A DNA stretch of 64,000 nucleotides from Myxococcales bacterium (GTDB lineage Bacteria > Myxococcota_A > Polyangia > Haliangiales > Haliangiaceae). This document shows positions 45,173 through 53,567 of the stretch, one piece after another. Below the pieces are notes generated by a model. That model ran no database searches. It was given only the letters and a program-made list of their open reading frames with translations, and was not told the origin of the DNA. The stretch lies in the NCBI GenBank assembly GCA_028287135.1, contig JAQBQE010000060.1:1-64000 (forward strand), written 5' to 3'. The position numbers and the translations under genes were made by a program. Numbering within the stretch: position 1 is the first letter of the stretch; each line of letters starts with the position of its first letter.

Positions 45173-46382
45173 CGATGAGATCCGACGCGTCCTGGAACAG
45201 CGCGCGGTTTGCGGTCTCGCGAGCCACGACGAGCTTCTCGACCTCCTCCATCAGCTTGGGGTGCTTCTTCGCGACCACGGAGAAGTCGCTCTTCGACAGC
45301 CGCAGCAGCACCGCAGGCTCCACGGTGCTGACGCTCGCCACCGCGGCCGCACCGCTGACGAGCGAGATCTCACCGACCGCCGCACCCGGACCGAGCTCTG
45401 CGATCGGCGAGCCCGCGCTCTGAACCTGACACCGGCCGGTGACGACGACCCACAGGTGATCGTTGACCTGGCCCTCGTGAATGAACGTCGTGCCCGCAGG
45501 CACGAGCTGGGTGCTGAACCGCGCGAGCAACGCATCGCGATCGTCCTCCTCGAGCGCACGGAACAGCTCGCTGGTGCGGGTCAGGTTCGCGAGCAGCCGC
45601 GTGCGTGCGTGGTTCGCGAGCACCTCGGCGAGCTTGGGGAACCTCTGTGCGGCGGTCTCGATCGCGCGCGCAGGAATCTCGAGCACCCAGACGTCCTCGC
45701 TCGCGGTGACGCGCGCGGTACGCGTCGTCCCACCGACGAGCGCGATCTCTCCGAAGAACGCGCCGGTGTGGAGCTCACCGAGCTCGGTCTTGTCGCGCGC
45801 GACCTTCACCGTGCCGTGCGCGAGCCAGTAGAGCGACGTCGCGGGATGGCCGATCTCGATGATCACCGCGCCGGCGGGGAACGCACGCGCGGTCATCACG
45901 CCGACGAGCGCGCGCGCACCTGGCTTCGACAGCGAGGACAGCAGCGGTGCGCGCGGGATCCGGTCGACGTGGCGCTGGGTCAACCAGGCCCCGAGCTTGG
46001 CGACCAGCGCGCGCGCCTGCTCGACCGGCGTGCCCGTCCCTGCCGGCACCTCCGGCGGTTCCTCGGGCGCGGTCGGTGCGCCGGTCGGGGTCCTGCCCGT
46101 CGTGTAGCCGCCACCCGCCGCGAAGGTGTCGACGACCTGATCGATCAGCTCCGGTCCGCGCACGCTGCCGAGCTCGGCGAGATGCCGGCCGCACGCGACG
46201 GCGAGCGCGACCTGGCCACCGATCCGGGCGCCCTCGCCGATCGTGGCGAACGCGAGCTCGGCGTCCTCGGTGTTGCCGAGCGCGTGGTGGATCGCGGCGA
46301 GCTCGAGCCACGCACCCTGGTCATGCGGGTGCGCGCGTAGCCGCTCGGTCGCGCGGGTCAGGTGCTCGACAGTGGCGGTCAT
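45168..46382 (-). CDS. TPR protein with two cyclic-nucleotide-binding domains
   Basis: 404 residues. Residues 1-80 are TPR-like; two cNMP-binding beta barrels follow (about 165-275 and 285-395). The first phosphate-binding cassette, FFGEIALVGGTTRTARVTA, keeps the Glu and Arg that hold cAMP/cGMP. The second, AVGEISLVSGAAAVASVST, has lost the Arg, so probably only the first binds nucleotide. No DNA-binding or catalytic domain, so output must be protein contacts. ATG 46382 sits six bases after TAGACT and downstream of a hexamer array. A cyclase at 16810-18399 is a possible source of ligand. Confidence 0.87.
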   Translation of the reverse strand: MTATVEHLTRATERLRAHPHDQGAWLELAAIHHALGNTEDAELAFATIGEGARIGGQVALAVACGRHLAELGSVRGPELIDQVVDTFAAGGGYTTGRTPTGAPTAPEEPPEVPAGTGTPVEQARALVAKLGAWLTQRHVDRIPRAPLLSSLSKPGARALVGVMTARAFPAGAVIIEIGHPATSLYWLAHGTVKVARDKTELGELHTGAFFGEIALVGGTTRTARVTASEDVWVLEIPARAIETAAQRFPKLAEVLANHARTRLLANLTRTSELFRALEEDDRDALLARFSTQLVPAGTTFIHEGQVNDHLWVVVTGRCQVQSAGSPIAELGPGAAVGEISLVSGAAAVASVSTVEPAVLLRLSKSDFSVVAKKHPKLMEEVEKLVVARETANRALFQDASDLIV

Positions 46383-46388
46383 CCGCCA

Positions 46389-46394
46389 AGTCTA
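46389..46394 (-). promoter_or_regulatory. -10-like TAGACT six bases before ATG
   Basis: On the minus strand TAGACT, tggcgg, ATG 46382. No Shine-Dalgarno. Probable leaderless start of the cNMP-domain gene, with the hexamer array beginning five bases further upstream. Confidence 0.45.
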
Positions 46395-46399
46395 TCAAC

Positions 46400-46454
46400 G
46401 TTGACCTTGACGTGAACGTGAACCTGAACGTGAAACGTGGACCTCGACCTCGAC
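46400..46454. repeat. tandem hexamer array (consensus STSRAC)
   Basis: Nine consecutive six- or seven-base units on the plus strand: gttgac, cttgac, gtgaac, gtgaac, ctgaac, gtgaaac, gtggac, ctcgac, ctcgac. The array lies immediately upstream of the TAGACT element, covering the -11 to -65 region of the cNMP-domain gene. Could be a regulator-binding array or a simple-sequence expansion. Confidence 0.7.
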
Positions 46455-46573
46455 GAAAGACGCCGGAGCGAGCTCCTGGTGCTGCGGTTCGAGGTCCCGA
46501 GCTCGACGTGGAGATCAGCGCGCAGCGAACGCCTCCGTCGCTCGGAGCTCGCGCACCGAGCCGCGGTCCCGTT

Positions 46574-47542
46574 CTAGAACCGGAGCGTGAATCCACCGCT
46601 CTGCGGCGGCGGGGCGGTCGGGCCGATCGGCAGCATCGTGCGCGCCACGTTCGACTGCGAGTCCGTGGTCGCGATCTGGATCACGACGTACGCGCTGACC
46701 GCGACGACCGCCCAGAACCACCACTTCTTGTAGACGGGGTCGGCCTTCTTCGGCTCCTCCTGCCCGGGCACCACGGCAGGGTTCTGCGGGGCACCTGCGC
46801 CGGTCGGCGGCACGCTTGCGCCTGCTGCGCCGTTCGCCGCGACGGCGGGGCCGGTCCGCGGATCCGCGGCCATGCCGCTGCTCGCACCGCCGACGCGCTC
46901 GTCACGAATCTGGTTGATATCGATCTGCTGCACGCGATCGAGCTGCGCGTCACCGGTCGAGACCGTGCCCGAGCTCGGGACACCCGTCGAGCCGGTGCCC
47001 ATCGCCGGGCCGACCGGATCCTCGACGACCGGCGGACGGTTCCGCGCCTCGGCCGCGAGCCGGGCTTCCTCGGCCGTGCGCGCCTCCGCGGCGAGCCGCG
47101 CGTCGTCGGCGGCCTTCTTCGCCTCGATGGCCCGGCGGGTCTCCTCGGCCTTGCGGGCCTCCTCGGCCTTCTTCGCCGCGACCGACTTCGCTGCGGCATC
47201 GAGGCGCGCGATGCTCGCTTCGATCTCGGCGCGCTTGTCGCTGTTCGGCTGCTTGTCGAGGAACGCGCGGTAGTACTGCACGGCCGGCTCGGGGTCGCCG
47301 AGCTTGTCGTAGCAGAGCGCGAGGTTGTAGTTGTTGAGGTCGGCGGGGAGCAGCTGCTGCGCCGCGCTGAACTCGCGGATCGCGCTGCGGTAGTCGCCTC
47401 CGCTGTAGTACTTCACGCCCGCCTGGTAGTGCGTGCGCGCCTCCGAGCGATCATCGGCAAACGCAGAGGTCCGGCCGACGATCACGAAGGCCAGCGCGAT
47501 GAGCACGTAGCGAATCAACGAGGGAGCGAGCTGCTGGCGCAT
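46574..47542 (-). CDS. exported TPR protein with C-terminal TM helix
   Basis: 322 residues from ATG 47542, which opens a signal peptide (YVLIALAFVIVGRTSAFA). One or two TPR units follow (ARTHYQAGVKYYSGGDYRSA, YNLALCYDKLGDPEPAVQYY), then a long charged Ala/Glu/Lys/Arg coiled coil (AAKKAEEARKAEETRRAIEA), a Pro/Gly/Ala-rich linker and a TM helix (WWFWAVVAVSAYVVIQIA) near the C-terminus. This is the common myxobacterial plan of a periplasmic TPR arm tied to the membrane. It lies 83 bases after the stop of the adjacent kinase gene, same direction, and may be its partner. Confidence 0.78.
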   Translation of the reverse strand: MRQQLAPSLIRYVLIALAFVIVGRTSAFADDRSEARTHYQAGVKYYSGGDYRSAIREFSAAQQLLPADLNNYNLALCYDKLGDPEPAVQYYRAFLDKQPNSDKRAEIEASIARLDAAAKSVAAKKAEEARKAEETRRAIEAKKAADDARLAAEARTAEEARLAAEARNRPPVVEDPVGPAMGTGSTGVPSSGTVSTGDAQLDRVQQIDINQIRDERVGGASSGMAADPRTGPAVAANGAAGASVPPTGAGAPQNPAVVPGQEEPKKADPVYKKWWFWAVVAVSAYVVIQIATTDSQSNVARTMLPIGPTAPPPQSGGFTLRF

Positions 47543-47625
47543 GGGAGGTTTCTTCTTTCTTCTCGGCGATGGTGACTCGGAAGGCGTGCCACATGCGGCG
47601 ACGATCGGCACTGGCGTGCGCGACG

Positions 47626-49554
47626 TCACTCCATGGCGCAGACCGGATCGTCTGGATGGGTCTTGCAGTAGATCGGGCGGCACGTCTTGTTACTGAGGTC
47701 CGCCTTCGTGTTGGTGCATTTGGGTCCCGTAGGCGTGGTCGTGTTGGTGTTCGTGGCCGGGATTCTCGTCAAAGAAAACTTAGGTTTCTTGTCGGACGCC
47801 TTCACGGTGACCGGAAGGTCCTTGTAGCCCTTCGCCTTGAGGACGACCTTGCGCTCGCCGCCCTCTGGGACCTCGAGGGCGTCAGGTCCTTCGAACAGCT
47901 TCGTGCCGTTCTCCCAGACCTCGAACGAGGTCAGGTTCTTCGACGCGATCTGTACGTTGACCATCTTGACCTCGGCGACGCCCGCATCGACTGGGGTAAC
48001 CGTAGCCGACCCCGCGTCGGGTTCAACGGAGGAACCAGCGTCCGTGCCAGCCGTTGCCACCGCATTCGAGCCGCTGCCGTCCGCTGCACCCGCATCCGGA
48101 GCCGCTGCGTTCGAGCCGGTATCGGTGATCACGGAGGATCCGGAGCCGTCACCGGTGGTCACCCCCGACGAGCCCGAGCCGCCGGCGTTCGTCGTCGACC
48201 CCGAGCCCGGATCGGTGCTCGCGATCTGCGAGCCCGAGCCATCGCCGGCCTTTGCCTCGTCCTTGCTCATCAGCACGACCGCGGCGATGCCGCCACCGAC
48301 CGCGAGCACCGCGATGATCGCGATGATCAGACCTGCGCTGCTCTTCTTCGGCGCGACGTACGACGAGCTCGCGCTCGGCGAGTACAGCCCCGACTGCGAA
48401 GCGACGGGCGGCATCCCTCCGGCCGGCGTGTACGGATTGTGGTGGCCACCCGACGGCTGAGGCTGAGCATGCCCGCCCGACGCCATCGATCCCGCCTGGC
48501 CTCCCATCATGCCGGGCGGAGGTCCGCCCACGCCCATGGTCGGCGAGCTGACCGCAGCCTGGACGGGTCCGGTCATCGGCCCCGGGGTCGCGACCGGATG
48601 CGCCGAGCTGACCGGGAACGCCTCCATGTACGTGCTCATGCCGGCGCCGGCGACGCCGCGATAGATCGCGATCATCGCGTTGACCAGCTCGTCCATCGAG
48701 CCGTAGCGGTGCGCAGGGTTCTTCTGCAGGCACCGCATGATGATGTCGGCGAGCCCGGGTGGAAGCGGCCGGTTGGCCTTCGCGGCCCGCTGAGCGACGG
48801 GCTCGGGCTCGCTCGTGATGTGCTGGGTGAGGATGCCCATGAACGACTCACCCTGAAACGGGAGCGAGCCGGAGAACACCTCGTACATGATCACGCCCAT
48901 CGCGTAGATGTCCGTACGCGCGTCGACGGGATTCCCGAGCGCCTGCTCGGGCGCCATGTAGAACGGCGTACCGAAGATCGTGCCGGTCCGCGTCAGGTTG
49001 TTCTGGCCTTCGTTGCCCGAGACCTTCGCGATCCCGAAGTCGAGGATCTTCGGGACGTCCTCGCGGCTCGGCCCGACGGTGACGTAGATGTTCTCGGGCT
49101 TCATGTCGCGATGCACGATGTTCTTCGCGTGCGCCGCTGCGAGCCCGTGGCCGGTCTGGATCAGGATGTTGAGCAGGCGATCGACGGGCTGCGCCTGGAG
49201 GATGATGTCGTTGAGTGCAGCTCCCTCGAGGAGCTCCATGCACATGTACAGCCGGCCGTCGGGCAGCTCGCCGAAGTCTTCGATCGCGATGATGTTGCGG
49301 TGACCGATCGACGAGCTCGACCGCGCTTCCTGATAGAACCGCTTGACCGCTTCCTTGTTCGAGACGATCTCCGGACGCAGCAGCTTGATCGCGAACCGCT
49401 TGTCGATGTGGATGTGCTCGCCGGCGTAGACCTCGCCCATGCCGCCTTCGCCGAGCTTCTTGAGCAGGCGATAGCGACCGCCGAGTACCTCCCCGACCAG
49501 CGAGGGGGACTCCATCTGGGGCATCGAGCCCGACGCTGGCGTTTCGGCGGTCAT
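47626..49554 (-). CDS. membrane-anchored Ser/Thr protein kinase with PEGA-like tail
   Basis: 642 residues. Canonical kinase domain: [32 protein letters not shown] near 147, [28 protein letters not shown]; an RD kinase with all key residues. A Pro/Gly/Met-rich linker, a TM helix ([21 protein letters not shown]) and a GSGS-rich linker lead to an extracytoplasmic PEGA-like domain ([39 protein letters not shown]) and a four-Cys tail. PEGA domains are thought to bind envelope components, so this may sense cell-surface state. ATG 49554, nine bases after TATGAT. Confidence 0.93.
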   Translation of the reverse strand: MTAETPASGSMPQMESPSLVGEVLGGRYRLLKKLGEGGMGEVYAGEHIHIDKRFAIKLLRPEIVSNKEAVKRFYQEARSSSSIGHRNIIAIEDFGELPDGRLYMCMELLEGAALNDIILQAQPVDRLLNILIQTGHGLAAAHAKNIVHRDMKPENIYVTVGPSREDVPKILDFGIAKVSGNEGQNNLTRTGTIFGTPFYMAPEQALGNPVDARTDIYAMGVIMYEVFSGSLPFQGESFMGILTQHITSEPEPVAQRAAKANRPLPPGLADIIMRCLQKNPAHRYGSMDELVNAMIAIYRGVAGAGMSTYMEAFPVSSAHPVATPGPMTGPVQAAVSSPTMGVGGPPPGMMGGQAGSMASGGHAQPQPSGGHHNPYTPAGGMPPVASQSGLYSPSASSSYVAPKKSSAGLIIAIIAVLAVGGGIAAVVLMSKDEAKAGDGSGSQIASTDPGSGSTTNAGGSGSSGVTTGDGSGSSVITDTGSNAAAPDAGAADGSGSNAVATAGTDAGSSVEPDAGSATVTPVDAGVAEVKMVNVQIASKNLTSFEVWENGTKLFEGPDALEVPEGGERKVVLKAKGYKDLPVTVKASDKKPKFSLTRIPATNTNTTTPTGPKCTNTKADLSNKTCRPIYCKTHPDDPVCAME

Positions 49555-49563
49555 GAGGCCGGC

Positions 49564-49569
49564 ATCATA
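49564..49569 (-). promoter_or_regulatory. -10-like TATGAT before kinase gene
   Basis: TATGAT on the minus strand (five of six matches to TATAAT), nine bases before ATG 49554. The transcript would have a leader of only a few bases. Confidence 0.4.
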
Positions 49570-49608
49570 ACGCGTCAGGACGCCCGTCGGTTTGCGGGGG
49601 CCGTACGG

Positions 49609-50379
49609 TCAGGGTGACGCACACACACCGACCCCGTGCTCGATGGCCTGGTTGCTCGTGTTGACCTTGCAGACCTCGCCCGAGGGGCAGGCCGGTAGAT
49701 CGGACCTCCCGCAGGCGCCTGGCGGGAGCCCGCCGACGGCGAGGTCGCACTGGCCCTGGACGCACTGGGGAGTCGCGCCGGGCTCGCAAACGTCGATCGC
49801 GGGGCATGCCGGGTTGGCCTGGCAGCCAAGGCTCGCGTCATAGGCGGCCCGGCCGGACGCGAGCACCGCGGTGTCCTCGCCACCCTGGGCGCAGCCGCAG
49901 CAGTCGGCGCGGGTCTGAACGCAGTCGGTATCGACGGTGCAGCCGTCACGATCGGGGGCGGCACATGTACATGACAGGCACCCGGTCGGGTCGATCGTGT
50001 AGCCGGCGGCGCAGCTCGTGTCGCACTCGAGCGCGACGCACGCGAGCGTGCACTGCCCCTGATCGCACTCGGCCCGGACGTTGTCCGGACATGCGTCCTG
50101 CCCCGGGCAGGTGACGCCATCGCAGGCGCGCTGCGCCGGATCGTGGACGCTGAGCGCGAACGCGGGGCACTCGCAGCAGGTCGCCGCGGCGGTCGCGCAG
50201 TCGGAGTCGCGAACGCACGACTGTGGCGTCGCGGCGCCGCCGCCGGGGTCATCCCCGCTGTCCTCGTCACCCACGCCGGCGAAGGTCTCGCTGCTCGACG
50301 GACAGCCGGCGAGCGCGCAGGCCAGCAGGCCGAGCAGGAGGAGCGACAGGGTACGCACGGGACGACCGGAGAAGAGCAC
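49609..50379 (-). CDS. cysteine-rich lipoprotein
   Basis: 256 residues from GTG 50379 (GTG 50358 possible). Signal peptide LSLLLLGLLACALAGC with lipobox, an acidic Gly-rich linker, then about 26 Cys arranged in repeating motifs (CVRDSDCATAAATCCECPA, CTVDTDCVQTRADCCGCAQ, CSCTC-like). The CxxDxDC...CC.C units recur twice, suggesting a duplicated disulphide-rich domain as on other myxobacterial surface proteins. TACACT lies 12 bases before the GTG. No enzymatic motif. A second open frame through the same DNA is a shadow. Confidence 0.8.
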   Translation of the reverse strand: MLFSGRPVRTLSLLLLGLLACALAGCPSSSETFAGVGDEDSGDDPGGGAATPQSCVRDSDCATAAATCCECPAFALSVHDPAQRACDGVTCPGQDACPDNVRAECDQGQCTLACVALECDTSCAAGYTIDPTGCLSCTCAAPDRDGCTVDTDCVQTRADCCGCAQGGEDTAVLASGRAAYDASLGCQANPACPAIDVCEPGATPQCVQGQCDLAVGGLPPGACGRSDLPACPSGEVCKVNTSNQAIEHGVGVCASP

Positions 50380-50481
50380 GAGCCGTGCCGGAGTGTAACT
50401 GGTCGCAATCAGGTCGTGGAACCTCAGTTTTCCATGCCCGACCGACGACGATCAGACCCATCCCGTAGGTTTCGCCACGCC

Positions 50482-51120
50482 ATGGCCTCCAAGATTCTCA
50501 CGAAGACAGATCGCGCGATGGAAGACCAGATGCTCGCCGTGTCGTCGGACCCGGTGCGCGCCGACACGCTTCAGAAGGCACGTGCGTTCAAGCGGTCCTG
50601 GCTCGAGCTCGCAGAGGCCCTGAACCGCGCCAACGACAAGAAGCTGTGGGAGCAGTGGGGCTTCTCGGACTTCGATGCGTACTGCCGCAAGGAGCTCCAC
50701 CTTCGCGGCTCGACCGTGCAGAAGCTCCTCGGGAGCTATCGCTTCCTCGAGACCAGCGCGCCCCGCGTGATCGAGCGCGCTCGCACCGATCACTTCGAGT
50801 CGCCGATCCCGAGCATCGCCACCGTCGAGTTCGTCGAGAAGGCGACCCGCGAGGGTCACGCCGACGAGGAGACGCTGCGGACGATCCACAAGAGCGCGTT
50901 CGAGGATGGCGTCGAGAAGTCGGGCCTTTCGCGCAAGTTCGGCGAGATCGTGTTCCCGGTGAGCAACGCGGATCGCAAGGAGAAGCTCCGTGCGTCGATC
51001 GCGGCGGCCGCGCGCCGGCTGTCAGCGCTGATCGCCGAGGACGGCGCGCCCGTGCCCAAGCAGATGGCGATCAAGGTCGAGGAGATGGTCGGCGAGCTGC
51101 TCGCGACGATCGAGAACTGA
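50482..51120 (+). CDS. conserved helical protein, possibly DNA- or RNA-binding
   Basis: 212 residues from ATG 50482, with TAGGTT ten bases upstream. Almost wholly helical and highly charged: AFKRSWLELAEALNRANDKK, FSDFDAYCRKELHLRGSTVQ and KLLGSYRFLE. The segment around DAYCRKELHLRGSTVQKLL has the spacing of a helix-turn-helix, so nucleic-acid binding is possible, but no family is recognised. No signal peptide. The gene stands alone and ends at a convergent region that carries a dispersed repeat. Confidence 0.65.
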   Translation: MASKILTKTDRAMEDQMLAVSSDPVRADTLQKARAFKRSWLELAEALNRANDKKLWEQWGFSDFDAYCRKELHLRGSTVQKLLGSYRFLETSAPRVIERARTDHFESPIPSIATVEFVEKATREGHADEETLRTIHKSAFEDGVEKSGLSRKFGEIVFPVSNADRKEKLRASIAAAARRLSALIAEDGAPVPKQMAIKVEEMVGELLATIEN

Positions 51121-51123
51121 CCC

Positions 51124-51173
51124 GTGAACGTGATCGCCCCATCGTGATCGTGGCCGTGCACCTGAACGGGACC
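51124..51173 (+). repeat. dispersed intergenic repeat, copy A
   Basis: Starts GTGAACGTGATCG and ends with a core CGTGGCCGTGCACCTGAACGGG. Its last 33 bases match copy B at 58245-58277 in 30 positions. It lies in the 165-base convergent gap after the 212-residue gene, three bases past the stop. Confidence 0.75.
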
Positions 51174-51285
51174 TCCCCCATCATCGACGGCGTCACTACC
51201 CGCTGAATCCTCCCGAAACCGACGCAGCTGCTGATCAGCTTCCTCGTGGAGGTGCGCAGCTTGTTCGACGACGCGGCGCGCGGAA

Positions 51286-51930
51286 TCAGGCGACGACGAA
51301 CTTCACAGCTTTGAACAGCAGATAGACCGCGTACACCATCAGCGCCATCCCGACGACGCGCGGGATCCACTGCGCCTTGTCGCCGAGGACGCTCTTGCCC
51401 TTCTGGGTCAGGTACGCGACGAGCGCGAACCAGCCGAAGCTGCCGAACATCACGCCGATCGCGCACGCGATGCCCTCGCCTCGCGACGCCTCGGGGATCA
51501 CCGAGCCCATGATCACCACCCACGTCACGATCGCGGCGGGGTTGAGCAGGATCAGCGCGAGCCCGACCGTGAAGCCCGACCACATCTGCTTGCGCATCAC
51601 CACCGAGTCCGACGCGGCCGGCTCGCCGGCAGGCGTCGCGGGCTGGACCGGCTGACTGCGGGCCGTGAGAAAGCCATAGACGAGCAGGATCAGGCCGCTG
51701 ATCGCGTAGAGGATCGGCGGGATCGACGGATACGCGCGGAGCAGCGGGGTCACCCCGAGCACGCCACCACCGGCATACAGGCCGTCCGCGATCGAGGCGC
51801 CGAGCGCCACCGAGATCGCCCGCCGAAACGTCGTGCGGTACGCAGCGTCGATCACCGCGACGTTCGCGGGGCCAATCGGCACGCCGGTGAGCACACCTGC
51901 CGCAACGCCGATCAGCAGGAACATCAGCAC
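51286..51930 (-). CDS. LysE-family amino acid exporter
   Basis: 214 residues with six TM helices. The N-terminal signature LTGVPIGPANVAVIDAAYR is the LysE/RhtB P(G)P motif, and ALGASIADGLYAGGG and LILLNPAAIVTWVVIMG are further family blocks. Exports an amino acid or related small molecule; substrate unknown. GTG 51930 is the first start, ATG 51924 an alternative. The divergent MBL gene begins 26 bases away, with the palindrome TGCTATAGCA between. Confidence 0.88.
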   Translation of the reverse strand: MLMFLLIGVAAGVLTGVPIGPANVAVIDAAYRTTFRRAISVALGASIADGLYAGGGVLGVTPLLRAYPSIPPILYAISGLILLVYGFLTARSQPVQPATPAGEPAASDSVVMRKQMWSGFTVGLALILLNPAAIVTWVVIMGSVIPEASRGEGIACAIGVMFGSFGWFALVAYLTQKGKSVLGDKAQWIPRVVGMALMVYAVYLLFKAVKFVVA

Positions 51931-51941
51931 GGAATCCCCCG

Positions 51942-51951
51942 TGCTATAGCA
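51942..51951. promoter_or_regulatory. divergent -10-like palindrome TGCTATAGCA
   Basis: Perfect ten-base palindrome giving TATAGC on both strands. The plus-strand TATAGC ends six bases before GTG 51957; the minus-strand copy ends 12 bases before GTG 51930. With only 26 bases between start codons it is the obvious shared promoter core. Confidence 0.45.
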
Positions 51952-51956
51952 GGACC

Positions 51957-52745
51957 GTGAGCCCCGCTGCTAGGGAGCCTGCCGCACTGCAAGCCGGAGG
52001 CCCGACCGTGACGTGGTTGGGCCATGCCACGGCCGTGGCGGACCTCGGCCCCGGCCGGGTCGTGTTCGATCCGCTGCTGCGATCCCGGGCGCGGTCCGCG
52101 GGCAAGGTCGACGCGGTCCTGGTCACCCACTCGCACGTCGACCACCTGAACCGGTGGAGTCTCAAGGCGATCGACCGGGATACCCACCTGGTCGTGCCGC
52201 GCGGCGCCAAGCACATCGTCGCCGACCTCGGCTTTGCCCATCTCACCGAGGTGTCGCCCGGGGATCAGCTGCTGATCAACGGCCTCGAGATCCACGCGGT
52301 CGAGACCCGCCACGACCAGGGGCGCTGGCGCAAGAGCAAGGCGCCCGAGGCGCTTGGCTACGTCGTGCGCGGCGGCGGAGCGAGCATCCACCACGCGGGC
52401 GATGTCGACTTCTCCGACCACGCCGTGTTCAGCGATATCGGCAAGCGGTTCGAGATCGACGCCTCGCTGCTGCCCGTCGGCGGCATGCTGCCGGTCTGGT
52501 ACTACCGCTGGCGCCGCACCGCACTCGATCGCGGCGTGCACATCGATCCCGACTGCGCGCTCGATATCTACGAGCGGCTCGGCGCGAAGGCACTGGTCCC
52601 CGTTCACTGGGGCACCGTGAATCTGCGCCTCGGCCCACCGAGCATGCCCCCGAAGCGCCTGATCAAGGTCGCGTCGGATCGCGGCGTGGGTGGTGTGCAG
52701 ATCCTTCGACATGGTCAGCAGCTCGAGCTAGCCCGCCGCCCGTGA
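51957..52745 (+). CDS. metallo-beta-lactamase-fold hydrolase (UlaG/NAPE-PLD-like)
   Basis: 262 residues. VTWLGHATAVADL, then the metal site VLVTHSHVDHLNRWS (HxHxDH), a Glu/His-rich ETRHDQGRW, HHAGDVDFSDH with the bridging Asp, and VPVHWGTVNL with the last His. All MBL ligands are present. This subgroup includes L-ascorbate-6-phosphate lactonase and NAPE-type phospholipase D, so a phosphodiester or lactone of a lipid or sugar is the likely substrate. GTG 51957 is placed six bases after TATAGC. Confidence 0.9.
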   Translation: MSPAAREPAALQAGGPTVTWLGHATAVADLGPGRVVFDPLLRSRARSAGKVDAVLVTHSHVDHLNRWSLKAIDRDTHLVVPRGAKHIVADLGFAHLTEVSPGDQLLINGLEIHAVETRHDQGRWRKSKAPEALGYVVRGGGASIHHAGDVDFSDHAVFSDIGKRFEIDASLLPVGGMLPVWYYRWRRTALDRGVHIDPDCALDIYERLGAKALVPVHWGTVNLRLGPPSMPPKRLIKVASDRGVGGVQILRHGQQLELARRP

Positions 52746-52771
52746 CTCGCCGTTCCGCCGCCGGCGCCTGT

Positions 52772-52993
52772 TCACAGGTGATACTTCAGCACGCCGAGGA
52801 CGCCGATCAGACCGACGCACATCCCGATCGAGTAGCCGAATCGCTTGTCGTGGATCGTCGGATCGCTCTTGTCCTTCTTCCGTAGCCAGAACAGCTTGAG
52901 CGCGTCGTAGACGAGCCACGTCCCGGCGATGATCGCGGTGAACAGACTCACGGACCACACGAACGCCGTGTGCGAGATGAGGTGGTCGGTCAT
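52772..52993 (-). CDS. small protein with two TM helices
   Basis: 73 residues: VSLFTAIIAGTWLVYDALKLF, a charged loop KKDKSDPTIHDKR and GYSIGMCVGLIGVLGVL. No family recognised. ATG 52993 overlaps the stop of the upstream CDP-alcohol transferase gene (ATGA), so it is probably an accessory membrane subunit or a stabiliser of that enzyme (inference). Confidence 0.7.
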   Translation of the reverse strand: MTDHLISHTAFVWSVSLFTAIIAGTWLVYDALKLFWLRKKDKSDPTIHDKRFGYSIGMCVGLIGVLGVLKYHL

Positions 52994-53556
52994 GCCGTCG
53001 CTCCTGGGATCGCGTCGATCAACATCCGCTTGGCGTCGTGGATGACGACCACGACCATCAACGGCACGAACAGCCAGTAGTAGAAGTCGACCTCGAAGTT
53101 GCTGGTGCCGAACCCGAGCAGGTACGCGGTGTACGCGACGATCCGCTCCATCGCATACGACTTGTAGTTGGTCGCACGGCCCACGCGCTTGACGTAGATC
53201 GCGCGCAGCGCGCTGTTGAGCAGTCCCAGCCCGATCACCGCGATCACCGGGATCACCGGGACCCAGCCATACGCGGCGAGGATGATCAGGCAGAAGCCGT
53301 AGCAGATGCCGTCGGTGATCGCGTCGAACAGCTCACCGAACACACTGCGGCAGTTGAAGATCTTGGCGACCAGGCCATCGACCTTGTCGAGCAGGCCGCA
53401 GATCAGGACGAACAGCGTCGCCCACTGGTGGAAGCCGTTATCGACCGCCCACACGAACGGCGGCAGGCAGAGGAACCTCGACGCGGTGACCGCGTTCGCG
53501 GGGTTGAGCTTCGAGACCACGCGCTCGGGTGCGCTGGCCTTGGCCGCCGCGGACAT
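52990..53556 (-). CDS. CDP-alcohol phosphatidyltransferase, AR to AK variant
   Basis: 188 residues from ATG 53556 (GTG 53565 possible). The signature D-x2-D-G-x2-A-R-x8-G-x3-D-x3-D is met with one change, Lys for Arg after Ala: LLDKVDGLVAKIFN then GELFDAITD. All four Asp are kept, so metal binding should be intact. About six TM helices. It lies 11 bases downstream of another family member with the full signature; the two may make successive or alternative headgroups. Confidence 0.87.
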   Translation of the reverse strand: MSAAAKASAPERVVSKLNPANAVTASRFLCLPPFVWAVDNGFHQWATLFVLICGLLDKVDGLVAKIFNCRSVFGELFDAITDGICYGFCLIILAAYGWVPVIPVIAVIGLGLLNSALRAIYVKRVGRATNYKSYAMERIVAYTAYLLGFGTSNFEVDFYYWLFVPLMVVVVIHDAKRMLIDAIPGATA

Positions 53557-53567
53557 CGTGGCCACGG

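Noticed and set aside
43338..46340. 1000-residue open frame on the plus strand
   Set aside because: It runs antisense through two clear lipoprotein/cNMP genes and is Arg-rich without motifs. A shadow of GC-rich coding.
49575..50408. 277-residue minus-strand frame overlapping the Cys-rich lipoprotein
   Set aside because: No signal peptide and Arg/Ser/Pro-rich sequence; the lipobox and Cys motifs are in the other frame.
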